Source of the DNA: Virgisporangium aliadipatigenens
Lineage (GTDB): Bacteria; Actinomycetota; Actinomycetes; Mycobacteriales; Micromonosporaceae
Assembly: GCF_016863615.1 (NCBI RefSeq)
Contig: NZ_BOPF01000040.1
Location: 31,503 to 95,502 of the forward strand
Direction: 5' to 3'
Length of the DNA: 64,000 bases
Numbering within the stretch: position 1 is the first letter of the stretch; each line of letters begins with the position of its first letter. The notes beneath the pieces were generated by a model. That model was not told the DNA's origin. It did not search any database and saw only the letters and a program-made list of their open reading frames with translations. This document shows positions 51,430 to 59,505 of this stretch, piece by piece. The position numbers and the translations under genes were made by a program.

Positions 51430-51505
51430 CGGCGATCTTGCAGTTGTGGTGCCCGAGTTGCCCCCGCAAGGGTGGTTTGTCGCAGCCACAACTGCAAGAT
51501 CGGCG
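51430..51505. repeat. Palindromic repeat family A, copy 3, after peptidase gene
   Basis: Arms at 51430-51449 and 51486-51505 pair with one mismatch around a 36-base core. The right arm begins 3 bases past the stop codon of the M20 peptidase gene (51509-51511) and may terminate it before the next gene on the same strand. Confidence 0.92.
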
Positions 51506-51508
51506 GGT

Positions 51509-52735
51509 TCAGCTCAGGGCCAAACGGACCAGGGTCTCGGCGCAGCGCAGCACCTCCGCCACGGGGACCCGCTCGTCCGGCGCGTGGGCCCACCGGACCT
51601 GGCCGGGGCCGTACTGGACCGTCGGGACCCCGGCGCCGGCCAGCAGGCGCAGGTCGGAGCCGTACGTGGCGCCGTAGACCGCGGGCGTCGGGCTCCCGTG
51701 CGCCGCGAGCACGCGCGGTACCAGGTCGCTCGCCGCCGGGCAGCGCCCCGACGCGAACTGGCCGCCCCACCACTCCACCGTCACCGGATGCGCCGCCAGC
51801 CACGGGTCGGCCGCACACGCGTCCGCCACCGCCGCCTCGAACGCCGCGCGCGCCGCGGGCACCGGTTCGTCCAGCGCGACGCCGAAGCGTCCCTCGGCGA
51901 CGAGCAGATCCGGCACCGTCGACGACCAGTCGCCCGCCCGGACCGAGCCGACCTCCAGCGGGTACGCCACGGGATGCCGGCGCATCAGCGGGTCCACGTC
52001 CGCGGTGCGCGCCGCCTCCAGTTCCCGCAGGGCAGCAAAGATCTTGTGGAACTTCTCCACGGCGCTCACCCCCGACGTGCGATCGGCGGCGTGCGCGGCC
52101 AGTCCCGGGACCCTCAGCCGGAACGTCAACGCGCCCCCGTTGGCCGGCACCACGTCCAGCCCCGTCGGCTCGGTGATCACACACGCGTCCGCGCTCCACC
52201 CGCGCGCCAGCGTCGCGAACGTCCCCAGCCCACCGTCCTCCTCGCCGACGACGCCCGCGAAGAGCACGTCGCCCGGCGGCGTCACGCCGGAGCGGTGCAC
52301 CGCCAGGAAGGCGAAGAGCGCGGAGATCACCCCGCCCTTCATGTCACACGCGCCCCGGCCGAACACGTGCTCCCCGTCGACCAGCCCGGAGAACGGATCC
52401 TCGTGCCACGCCTCCCGATCGCCGGGCGGCACCACGTCGAGGTGGCCGTTCAGCATCAGGGAACGGCCACCGGCACCGGGCAGCCGGGCGACGACGCCCC
52501 ACGCCTGCGTGCGTTCGACCTCGGCGCCGGGGAAGTCCGCGCGGGCGGTGAGCTCCGCCAGGGGCAGCCGCCAGTGGTCGACCTCCACCCCCTCGCGGCG
52601 CAGCAGGTCGGCCACCCACGCGACGGCCTCGGACTCGGCGGCGGTGCCGCTCACACTCGGGATGCGGATCAGCTCACGCAGCGCGGCCACGGCCTCGTCG
52701 CGGGCCGCGTGCAGGAGATCGAGAGGGCTGTTCAT
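51509..52735 (-). CDS. M20-family metallopeptidase (ArgE/DapE/CPG2-like)
   Basis: The 408-residue enzyme has metal ligands in NGHLDVVP (His, Asp), FGRGACDMKGG (bridging Asp), the catalytic Glu pair in VVGEEDGG, and a dimerisation domain (about 190-300), then a late His in the YGSDLRLLAGAGVPTVQYGPG to AHAPDERV region. It removes N-acyl groups or cuts small peptides; substrate is not clear. The ATG overlaps the stop of the GGDEF-EAL gene (ATGA), so the two are one transcript even though they share no obvious pathway. Confidence 0.9.
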   Translation of the reverse strand: MNSPLDLLHAARDEAVAALRELIRIPSVSGTAAESEAVAWVADLLRREGVEVDHWRLPLAELTARADFPGAEVERTQAWGVVARLPGAGGRSLMLNGHLDVVPPGDREAWHEDPFSGLVDGEHVFGRGACDMKGGVISALFAFLAVHRSGVTPPGDVLFAGVVGEEDGGLGTFATLARGWSADACVITEPTGLDVVPANGGALTFRLRVPGLAAHAADRTSGVSAVEKFHKIFAALRELEAARTADVDPLMRRHPVAYPLEVGSVRAGDWSSTVPDLLVAEGRFGVALDEPVPAARAAFEAAVADACAADPWLAAHPVTVEWWGGQFASGRCPAASDLVPRVLAAHGSPTPAVYGATYGSDLRLLAGAGVPTVQYGPGQVRWAHAPDERVPVAEVLRCAETLVRLALS

Positions 52736-55047
52736 CTCGCGGACGCTAGCGCCTTTTCCTGCTGGAGACGCTTGGTCAGGCCGGCCGCCGCCAACGGGCG
52801 GTCGAAGTGGTAGCCCTGCGCCTGCGGACACTCCAACTGGCGCAGCCGTTCCGCCTGCGACGCGTCCTCGATGCCCTCGGCCACCACGTTGAAGCCGAAC
52901 GTCCGCGCGATCTGCAGCACCGCCTGCGCGACCCGTTCGCCGTTCTCGCTGTCGGGCGAGTGCTCCCCGATCGGATCCACGAACGACTTGTCGATCTTCA
53001 GTGTGTCGACCGGCAGCCGCTTCAGGTGACTCAGCGACGAGTAGCCCGTCCCGAAGTCGTCCAACGCGATCCGCACCCCCAGCCCCTTCAAGGCGTTCAG
53101 CATCTTCGCGGCGTTCGAGACGTCGGTCAGCAGCACCGCCTCGGTCAGCTCCAGCGTCAGCACCGCCGGATTCAGGCCGGTCGCCACCAGCACCGCGCGC
53201 ACCTGCTCCACCAGATCGGGCTCGTTGAGCTGGCTCGCGGAGAGGTTCACGCTCAGTTCCAGGCCCGGGCGCTCGGCCTGCCACAGCGCGCCCTGGCGGC
53301 ACGCGTCGCGCAGCACCCAGTTGCCGAGATCCGCCACCAGCCCCAACTGCTCGGCCAGATCCAGGAACGCCCCCGGCGCCAGCACCCCGCGGGTCGGATG
53401 CCGCCAGCGCACCAGCGCCTCGCAGCCGACCGTCAGCCCCGTGGCCAGTTCGACGATCGGCTGGTAGTACACCTCGAACTCGTCGCGGTGCAGCGCCAGG
53501 CGCAGGTCGGCCGTCAGCGACACCCGGTCCGTGGCCGCGTCCGGATCGGCCGGGTCGTAGCAGCGCACGGTGTTGCGGCCCTCGCCCTTGGCCTGGTACA
53601 GCGCGATGTCGGCCTCGCGGAGCAGCTGATCCAACTGCCCGCCCGGCAGCAGGCGCACGGCCACCCCGGCGCTGCCCCGGATCGGCAGCACCGCGCCGGC
53701 GAGCATGAGCGGCGCCGACAGTTCGGACAGCACGCGGCGGGCCACCGTCAGCGCCTCGTCGCGGTCGAGCACCTCCGGCAGCAGCAGCACGAACTCGTCG
53801 CCGCCGAGCCGGGCCACGGTGTCGCCCTCCCGCACGCCGCGCAGGAGGCGTTCCGCCGTCGCCTTGAGAAGTTCGTCGCCGGCCGCGTGGCCGAGCGTGT
53901 CGTTGACGCCCTTGAACCCGTCCAGGTCGATCAGCACCACCGCCACTCCGGTGGTGCGTTCGGCGCGGTGCAGCGCCTGCGCGGCCAGGGCCGTGAACCG
54001 GGCCCGGTTGGCCAGCCCGGTCAGCACGTCGTGCTGCGCCTGGTGAGCCAGCCGGGCCCGCTGCACCGTCAGGTCGTGCAGCAGACCCACATTGGTGCGC
54101 ACATTGAGGAACTGCCGGAACAGCACCAGCACCGCCGTCGACAGCAGGATCCACAGCTGGACCGTGTCGAGGATGCCGTGCGTCGCATGCAGGTACACCG
54201 CCGTCAGGAACGCCATCGCGACCGGCACATAGGGCAGCAGCGCCCACGCGCCCGACGTCAGTTCCGCCTCGATCGAACCGACCGGCGGCGTCGGGTAGCG
54301 GCTCGCGAGGGCCGACAGCGCGGTGGCGATCAGGTACCCGCCACCGACCCCGGCCGCGTAGGTCGGGCGGCCGGCGGCGAGGTTGTCGACGTACACGATC
54401 GTCACGACCGTGTACACCAGCATCGAGGAGACCTGCAGTGTCAGCGCGTTGACGCCGGTCGCCACGCTGCGGGCCAGCAGGACGAGCGCCGTCGCGCCGG
54501 CGACGATCTCCAGCGCGGGGGCCACCAGGGAGGTCAGCACCAGCGCGGGCGCGGCACCGGCGAGGGTGTGCCGCAATACCAGTTCCCACGAGATGAAGAA
54601 GAGCGCGGCGGAGATCACCGTGACGTCGACGAACCGCCGCAACCGGGCCTCGAACCCGCCCTTGGAGCGCGCGACGACCATCATCGCGACCGGGACGACC
54701 AGGACGGCGGCCAGGCACAGCAGCTCGCCCGGCGTGGTGCGGGAACGGTCCGCCCACGGGTCGCCGGTCAGCCCCTCGACCATCAGCGTGGCGTTGCCGG
54801 CCGACCAGACACCGGAGGCCAGCGCCGCCAGCCCCCACCCGATCCGCGTCCGGGTGTCCTGCCCGGCGGCCCGGGACCGGCGCACATAGCCCGCGACGGC
54901 GAACGCCCCCAGCACGCACAGCGCGGCCGCCAGCGAGGCGTGCCCCGCCCGGCGTGACATGCCGCTGAGCCCGTACTGGGTGACGACTCCCGCCACGGCG
55001 ATGCCGGCGAGGCGCAGGCGCATCCCGGCCCGCGACGTCCCCGTCAT
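52732..55047 (-). CDS. Membrane GGDEF-EAL protein
   Basis: The 771-residue protein has about nine to ten membrane helices (residues about 8-325), a GGDEF domain with intact GGDEF motif (ARLGGDEFVLLLPE, about 435) and an EAL domain with CEALVRW and DDFGTGYSS present (from about 505). Both motifs are kept, so it may both make and degrade c-di-GMP. ATG at 55047 follows GGGAGG at 8 bases. A FliA/WhiG-like -10 GCCGATAG lies 21-28 bases upstream of the start. Proximity to pilB, which has a MshEN-like domain, suggests a link to pili. Confidence 0.92.
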   Translation of the reverse strand: MTGTSRAGMRLRLAGIAVAGVVTQYGLSGMSRRAGHASLAAALCVLGAFAVAGYVRRSRAAGQDTRTRIGWGLAALASGVWSAGNATLMVEGLTGDPWADRSRTTPGELLCLAAVLVVPVAMMVVARSKGGFEARLRRFVDVTVISAALFFISWELVLRHTLAGAAPALVLTSLVAPALEIVAGATALVLLARSVATGVNALTLQVSSMLVYTVVTIVYVDNLAAGRPTYAAGVGGGYLIATALSALASRYPTPPVGSIEAELTSGAWALLPYVPVAMAFLTAVYLHATHGILDTVQLWILLSTAVLVLFRQFLNVRTNVGLLHDLTVQRARLAHQAQHDVLTGLANRARFTALAAQALHRAERTTGVAVVLIDLDGFKGVNDTLGHAAGDELLKATAERLLRGVREGDTVARLGGDEFVLLLPEVLDRDEALTVARRVLSELSAPLMLAGAVLPIRGSAGVAVRLLPGGQLDQLLREADIALYQAKGEGRNTVRCYDPADPDAATDRVSLTADLRLALHRDEFEVYYQPIVELATGLTVGCEALVRWRHPTRGVLAPGAFLDLAEQLGLVADLGNWVLRDACRQGALWQAERPGLELSVNLSASQLNEPDLVEQVRAVLVATGLNPAVLTLELTEAVLLTDVSNAAKMLNALKGLGVRIALDDFGTGYSSLSHLKRLPVDTLKIDKSFVDPIGEHSPDSENGERVAQAVLQIARTFGFNVVAEGIEDASQAERLRQLECPQAQGYHFDRPLAAAGLTKRLQQEKALASAR

Positions 55048-55067
55048 GTGCACACCTCCCGCCGTTC

Positions 55068-55095
55068 CTATCGGCGGGCGGGTCCGCGGTGTTAG
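55068..55095 (-). promoter_or_regulatory. FliA/WhiG-type promoter candidate of GGDEF-EAL gene
   Basis: On the minus strand, CTAA (55092-55095), a 16-base spacer, then GCCGATAG (55068-55075) match the class consensus at seven of eight -10 positions. The spacing is equal to the pilB promoter. The position fits the gene start at 55047. Confidence 0.6.
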
Positions 55096-55115
55096 CCGCG
55101 GCACAGACCGGAAAA

Positions 55116-55137
55116 GGGCGGGCCCGAAGGCCCGCCC
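55116..55137 (-). terminator. Intrinsic terminator of terD
   Basis: GGGCGGGCC and GGCCCGCCC form a perfect 9-bp stem with a CGAA loop; on the minus strand TTTTCC follows. It lies 17 bases after the terD stop. Confidence 0.9.
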
Positions 55138-55154
55138 CGTCCGTGCGTGGAGAC

Positions 55155-55730
55155 TCAGACGTTGACGCCGAAGTCCTTGGCGATGCCGGCGAGGCCGGAC
55201 TGGTAGCCCTGGCCGACCGCGCGGAACTTCCACTCGCCCGAGTTGCGGTACAGCTCGCCGAAGATCAGCGCCGTCTCCGTGGAGTAGTCCTCGGAGAGGT
55301 CGTAGCGGGCCAGCTCGGCGTTGTCGGCCTGGTTGACCACGCGGATGAAGGCGTTGGTGACCTGGCCGAACGACTGGCCGCGCGCGTCGGCGTCGTGGAT
55401 GGAGACGGTGAAGACCACCTTCTCCACGTCGGCGGCCACGGTGCTCAGGCTCACCTTGATGACCTCGTCGTCGCCCTCGCCCTCACCGGTGAGGTTGTCA
55501 CCGGTGTGCTCCACCGTGCCGTCGGGCGACTTGAGGTTGTTGAAGAACACGAAGTGCTGGTCGGACAGCACCTTGCCGTCGGCGCCGGTCAGCAGGGCGC
55601 TCGCGTCGAGGTCGAAATCGGCACCGGTGGTGGTGCGCACGTCCCAGCCCAGACCCACGTTGACCGCGGTGAGACCGGGGGCGGCCTTGGTGAGGCTGAC
55701 GTTGCCGCCCTTGCTCAGGCTGACTCCCAC
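55155..55730 (-). CDS. terD: TerD-family calcium-binding stress protein
   Basis: The 191-residue protein starts [20 protein letters not shown] and has [21 protein letters not shown]-like [21 protein letters not shown] and [14 protein letters not shown], the acidic calcium-binding loops of the TerD family. Such proteins are linked to tellurite and stress resistance and, in Streptomyces, to differentiation and calcium. GTG at 55730 follows GGAGGAAAG. It stands alone with its own terminator; no other ter gene is near. Confidence 0.94.
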   Translation of the reverse strand: MGVSLSKGGNVSLTKAAPGLTAVNVGLGWDVRTTTGADFDLDASALLTGADGKVLSDQHFVFFNNLKSPDGTVEHTGDNLTGEGEGDDEVIKVSLSTVAADVEKVVFTVSIHDADARGQSFGQVTNAFIRVVNQADNAELARYDLSEDYSTETALIFGELYRNSGEWKFRAVGQGYQSGLAGIAKDFGVNV

Positions 55731-55863
55731 AGAACTTTCCTCCAGTGTCGGGTGCGTGGGCCCCCGGCGGGCAGGGCCCCGGATGCCGGCCAGCCTACGC
55801 CGGAGCCTCCACCCTTCGCCCGCCGTCGGCGGTCTGCACCACCAACCCTGGAAGTATTGGCAG

Positions 55864-56088
55864 TTAGGCGGCCGCCAGCGTGCTGCGCACCCAACCCATG
55901 CGCTGCACCGCGGTCTCCGGGTGGTCACCGAACTCCGCGGCCACCGCAGCGGCGCACCCGGCGCTCCCGTAGCGCTCGATCATGCGGTCGACGGCCGCCC
56001 GAACGATGTCGGCGGTAGGCCGCTGGGACGGCTGCAGGTCCGAGACGAACAGCGCTTCGATCACCAGATCGTCCATCGCGTTGATCAT
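55864..56088 (-). CDS. Small conserved-looking protein
   Basis: The 74-residue protein is helical ([46 protein letters not shown]) and ends within the terD promoter region. No domain is recognised. GGGGGG precedes the ATG at 56088. An 13-bp palindrome lies 73 bases upstream. Confidence 0.65.
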   Translation of the reverse strand: MINAMDDLVIEALFVSDLQPSQRPTADIVRAAVDRMIERYGSAGCAAAVAAEFGDHPETAVQRMGWVRSTLAAA

Positions 56089-56160
56089 GATCCGATCCCC
56101 CCGTGCTCCGGACTTCCTTGCTCTGTCCAGAGAACGCCTCCGCGGGTGCCGGTGGGGTGG

Positions 56161-56173
56161 CGCAACGGTTGCG
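56161..56173. promoter_or_regulatory. Perfect 13-bp palindrome upstream of small gene
   Basis: CGCAAC-G-GTTGCG lies between the secA2 terminator and the small gene start at 56088 and could be an operator. Confidence 0.45.
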
Positions 56174-56182
56174 AAAAGGTGA

Positions 56183-56200
56183 CGGTCGGCTACCCGACCG
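56183..56200 (-). terminator. Intrinsic terminator of secA2
   Basis: CGGTCGG and CCGACCG form a 7-bp stem with a CTAC loop, 7 bases past the stop at 56208; on the minus strand CACCTTTTCG follows. Confidence 0.7.
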
Positions 56201-56207
56201 ACAGCGG

Positions 56208-58502
56208 CTACCTCCTGGACCCGCTGAGGCGACGGCCCACCGCGGCGATCAGGCGGTCGAGTTCCGAGCCGAACGGGTTCTCGTGCACCAGGTAGGTCCA
56301 GGTCGCACTCGGCCGCTTGAGCTGCGAGTCGTCCGGCTCCCAGTCCTCGTCGACGTCGTTCTCCTCGAACGTCTCCACGATCCGGTCCTCGATCGTCGGC
56401 ACCAGTTCGTTGAACGCCGGCACCGCCGCCCGGTGGAACTCGTCAAGCGGGTCGAGCTTGCCCAGGGCCCGCAGGTGCACGCCCTCGCGCACGTCGGCCA
56501 GCTCGGCCAGATGTTCGGCCCAGGCGCGGTCGAGGTGGTACACCGCGATGGTCCGGCCGGCCCGCTCCAGCACCTCACGCTCCAGGTGATCCGCCTTCTC
56601 GCTGCGGTCCAGGAGGAGTTCGGCGGCGGCGTCCGTGGTGAGGAGGCGTTCGCGGATCTCGGCGATGGCCTTGCGCTGCTGCTCGATCACGACGCTGTAG
56701 CGCCACGTGTTGCGGTGGATCTCGTGGTTGACGCCCTCGGCGACCCGCTGCGCGTGCTCGACCGCGAACTCCACCCGGTCGTCGACGACCCGGCCCTCGT
56801 AGTCGGTCTTGGACAGCGCCGGGATCGAGTCGCGGGCGTGCTTGACGACCAGGTCGTCCTCCAGGCTCACGAAGAAGACCGAGCCGCCGGGGTCGCCCTG
56901 CCGGCCGGCGCGACCGCGCAGCTGGTTGTCGACCCGGCGGCTCTCGTGCCGGCCGCTGCCGATGATGTAGAGGCCGCCGAGCTCCTTGACCTTCTCCGCG
57001 TCCTTCTCGTCGCTGCCGCCGAGGCGGATGTCGACACCGCGCCCGGCCATCTGGGTCGAGACGGTCACCGCCCCGAGCGCGCCGGCCTCGGCGATGATCG
57101 CCGCTTCCTCGTCGTCGTTCTTGGCGTTGAGGACGTTCGAGGGAACGCCCACCGCCGCCAAACCGGCCGCGAGCGCCTCGGACTCCTTCACGTCGAGCGT
57201 GCCGATGAGCACCGGACGACCCTTGTCGTGCGCCGCCTTGATCTCGGCGATCAGCGCCTCGTCCTTCTCGGCCCGGCTGGGGTAGATCCGGTCGTGCTCG
57301 TCCTCGCGGATGTTCGGCGTGTTGGGCGGGATCACCGCGACCTCGAGGTCGAAGAACTCCCGCAGCTGCTCGCCGACGAGCACCGCCGTCGCCGTCATGC
57401 CGCACACCGTTTCGTACAGCGCGATGAACGCCTGCACGGTGATCGTGTTGAGCACCTCGCCCTCGACGGTGGCGTTGAGCCCCTCCTTGGCCTCGACGGC
57501 CGCCTGGAGCCCGTCCGGCCAGCGGCGCCGCTGGGCGACCCGCCCGCGCATCTCGTCGATCAGCTCCACGGTGCCGCCGCGCACGATGTAGTCGACGTCG
57601 CGGCGCAGCAGCGCGTGCGCGTGCAGGGCCACGTTGAGCGCCGACAGCTTGTCGAAGTTCTTCTCGGCGAACAGGTCGATCTTGCCGAGCTTCTTCTCGA
57701 CGACGGCCAGCCCGGCCGGGGTGAACGACGCGCTGCGCAGGTCGTCGGCGATCTCGTAGTGGCGCCCCTTGCGCAGCCCCTTGACCACCTCGGCGGCGAG
57801 GATGTGCGTCGACCCCTGCTCACCCGGCACGGCACCGGCGAGCACCATCGGCACGCGCGCCTCGTCGATCAGGATCGAGTCGGCCTCGTCGACGATGCAC
57901 GTGGTCAGCTTCGGCTGCACCCGCTCGTCGAGGTCGGTGACGAGCTGGTCGCGCAGGAAGTCGAAGCCGGCCTCGCTCACCGACACGTACGTCACGTCGC
58001 GCGCGTACGCCGCCTTGCGCTCCTCGGGCGTGGAGGACTCGGTGACCCAGCCGACCGTGAGGCCGACCCGGCTGTACAGCGGCTCCATCCAACCGGCGTC
58101 ACGACGGGCCAGGTAGTCGTTGACGGTGAGGATGTGCACCGGACCCTTGCCCTGCCGCACGTACCCGAACGCGGCGATCGCGGCGGTGAGCGTCTTGCCC
58201 TCACCGGTGGCCATCTCGGTCACCTTGCCCGCGAGGAGGGCCATGGTGCCCAGCAGCTGAACGTCATAGGGCGTCTCGCCGATGCCGCGCTTGGCCGCCT
58301 CCCGGCCGACCGCGCAGATCTCCACGTAGTCCGTGGCCTTCTTGGCGAGCTTCTTCAACTGGGCGTCGCTGAGATCGGTCAGCTCTTCACCACGAGCTTC
58401 GATCTCCGGGAGCAACTTCTCCAGCGGAGCGAGATCGACCGTGGTGCCCGGCCGCTGGAGAAAGCGCCGGACCCTGTTCCTCAACGACTGCGACAGGCCC
58501 AT
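56208..58502 (-). CDS. secA2: Accessory preprotein translocase ATPase SecA2
   Basis: The 764-residue protein has the SecA motor: Walker A MATGEGKTL (about 99-107), DEAD-type VDEADSILIDEAR, preprotein cross-linking region, and helicase motifs TQMAGRGVDI and QLRGRAGRQGD. It lacks the C-terminal zinc-binding tail and is about 130-180 residues shorter than a housekeeping SecA, which fits actinobacterial SecA2, an exporter for a subset of proteins. ATG at 58502 lies 8 bases after TAGCCT. It diverges from the L,D-transpeptidase gene. Confidence 0.93.
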   Translation of the reverse strand: MGLSQSLRNRVRRFLQRPGTTVDLAPLEKLLPEIEARGEELTDLSDAQLKKLAKKATDYVEICAVGREAAKRGIGETPYDVQLLGTMALLAGKVTEMATGEGKTLTAAIAAFGYVRQGKGPVHILTVNDYLARRDAGWMEPLYSRVGLTVGWVTESSTPEERKAAYARDVTYVSVSEAGFDFLRDQLVTDLDERVQPKLTTCIVDEADSILIDEARVPMVLAGAVPGEQGSTHILAAEVVKGLRKGRHYEIADDLRSASFTPAGLAVVEKKLGKIDLFAEKNFDKLSALNVALHAHALLRRDVDYIVRGGTVELIDEMRGRVAQRRRWPDGLQAAVEAKEGLNATVEGEVLNTITVQAFIALYETVCGMTATAVLVGEQLREFFDLEVAVIPPNTPNIREDEHDRIYPSRAEKDEALIAEIKAAHDKGRPVLIGTLDVKESEALAAGLAAVGVPSNVLNAKNDDEEAAIIAEAGALGAVTVSTQMAGRGVDIRLGGSDEKDAEKVKELGGLYIIGSGRHESRRVDNQLRGRAGRQGDPGGSVFFVSLEDDLVVKHARDSIPALSKTDYEGRVVDDRVEFAVEHAQRVAEGVNHEIHRNTWRYSVVIEQQRKAIAEIRERLLTTDAAAELLLDRSEKADHLEREVLERAGRTIAVYHLDRAWAEHLAELADVREGVHLRALGKLDPLDEFHRAAVPAFNELVPTIEDRIVETFEENDVDEDWEPDDSQLKRPSATWTYLVHENPFGSELDRLIAAVGRRLSGSRR

Positions 58503-58510
58503 GGGACGCC

Positions 58511-58516
58511 AGGCTA
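58511..58516 (-). promoter_or_regulatory. Leaderless -10 box of secA2
   Basis: TAGCCT on the minus strand, 8 bases before ATG at 58502. Confidence 0.5.
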
Positions 58517-58568
58517 CGCGGTCTACGGCTCATCCTGGGAACGGCCGTCCGGGATGCGTCGCGCAATC

Positions 58569-58574
58569 TACCCT
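58569..58574 (+). promoter_or_regulatory. Leaderless -10 box of L,D-transpeptidase gene
   Basis: TACCCT, 6 bases before GTG at 58581. Confidence 0.5.
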
Positions 58575-58580
58575 TGTCGA

Positions 58581-59432
58581 GTGCGTTTCGCCTCTTCAAC
58601 GCGTGTAGTGGCCATCGTCGCCGGAGTGCTGGCTCTTTCCGTGACCGGCACCGGTTGCGGCAGCCCGAAGCGTCGGGCCGCGCCCGCGCCGCATTCGTCC
58701 GTCGCGTCGCCGACGCCGGTGGCGTCCCCGGCCGAGCCGATCCCGACCGCCGTCGCCGCTCCGGCGGGACTGCACACGATCTCGTACCTGACCGGACCGG
58801 AGGGGCTGCCGGCCGACCCGACGCCGATGTCGGACGTTCAGGCGACGACCGGGTTGCGGCCGGCGTCCGGGTCGACCGTGGTGCTCTACGACGCGCCGGG
58901 CGGGGTGCCGCGCGCGCACCTGCCCGCCGACATCTCCGGCGTGCCGGTGACGGTGCCGGTCGTGGGCCGCCAGACGGGTTGGGTGGCGGTGCTGACGCCG
59001 ACCGCCAACCGCACGATCGGCTGGGTGCCGCCGGGCGGCTGGACCGAGGTGCCGTTGCGCGACCGGCTCGTGGTGAAGCGTTCGGCGCACCAGCTCACCT
59101 GGTACCGCGACGGGCAGGCCAAGGAGACCTGGACGGTGACGATCGGGTCGTCCGCGACGCCGACGCCGTTGGGGCGCACGTTCGTGCTGGGGCGCTCGAC
59201 GCTGCCCGGGTCGGTCTACGCGGGGCTGGACGTGCTGGCGCTCGGCGCCGTCCCGGACGACCGGGAGGCCGTCGGGCCCGAACTCGCGGGTGCGCACGTG
59301 GGTATCCACGCCTGGTACCGCAACGAGTTCGGGCGCAACGTCTCCAACGGCTGCGTCCGGATGCCGCCGGCCGCGCAGTCCGTGCTGCTGGCGGAGATCG
59401 TCCCCGGCACCGAGGTGATGGTGGTCGACTAG
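58581..59432 (+). CDS. L,D-transpeptidase lipoprotein (YkuD domain)
   Basis: The 283-residue protein has a lipoprotein-like signal ending LSVTGTGC (Cys about 26), a Pro/Ala-rich linker (about 28-65), an SH3-like middle and a YkuD domain (about 155-283) with catalytic motif HVGIHAWYRNEFGRNVSNGCVRM, in which the Cys is the nucleophile and the His its partner. It would make 3-3 cross-links in peptidoglycan. GTG at 58581 is set by the TACCCT box; an upstream frame has no family character. It diverges from secA2 over 78 bases. Confidence 0.9.
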   Translation: MRFASSTRVVAIVAGVLALSVTGTGCGSPKRRAAPAPHSSVASPTPVASPAEPIPTAVAAPAGLHTISYLTGPEGLPADPTPMSDVQATTGLRPASGSTVVLYDAPGGVPRAHLPADISGVPVTVPVVGRQTGWVAVLTPTANRTIGWVPPGGWTEVPLRDRLVVKRSAHQLTWYRDGQAKETWTVTIGSSATPTPLGRTFVLGRSTLPGSVYAGLDVLALGAVPDDREAVGPELAGAHVGIHAWYRNEFGRNVSNGCVRMPPAAQSVLLAEIVPGTEVMVVD

Positions 59433-59437
59433 GGCCC

Positions 59438-59501
59438 GGCTCTTGGATCACGTCGAGCCGCGGCGTCTGAGTCCGCCGCAGGCCGGCGTGATCCGCGAGC
59501 C
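59438..59501. repeat. Third palindrome between convergent genes
   Basis: GGCTCTTGGATCACG (59438-59452) and CGTGATCCGCGAGCC (59487-59501) are inverted with two mismatches, and the core has a further GCGGCG/CGCCGC pair. It fills the gap between the L,D-transpeptidase and ABC permease stops and probably ends both transcripts. Confidence 0.75.
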
Positions 59502-59505
59502 AGGC

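Noticed and set aside
51509..54919. One long frame joining the M20 peptidase to upstream sequence (1136 codons)
   Set aside because: Only the last 408 residues have family sequence; the upstream part is antisense-like in composition and overlaps the GGDEF-EAL gene in another frame.
56103..59432. 1109-codon plus-strand frame ending in the L,D-transpeptidase
   Set aside because: The first 826 codons are antisense to secA2; the real start is the GTG at 58581 with a leaderless-type box.
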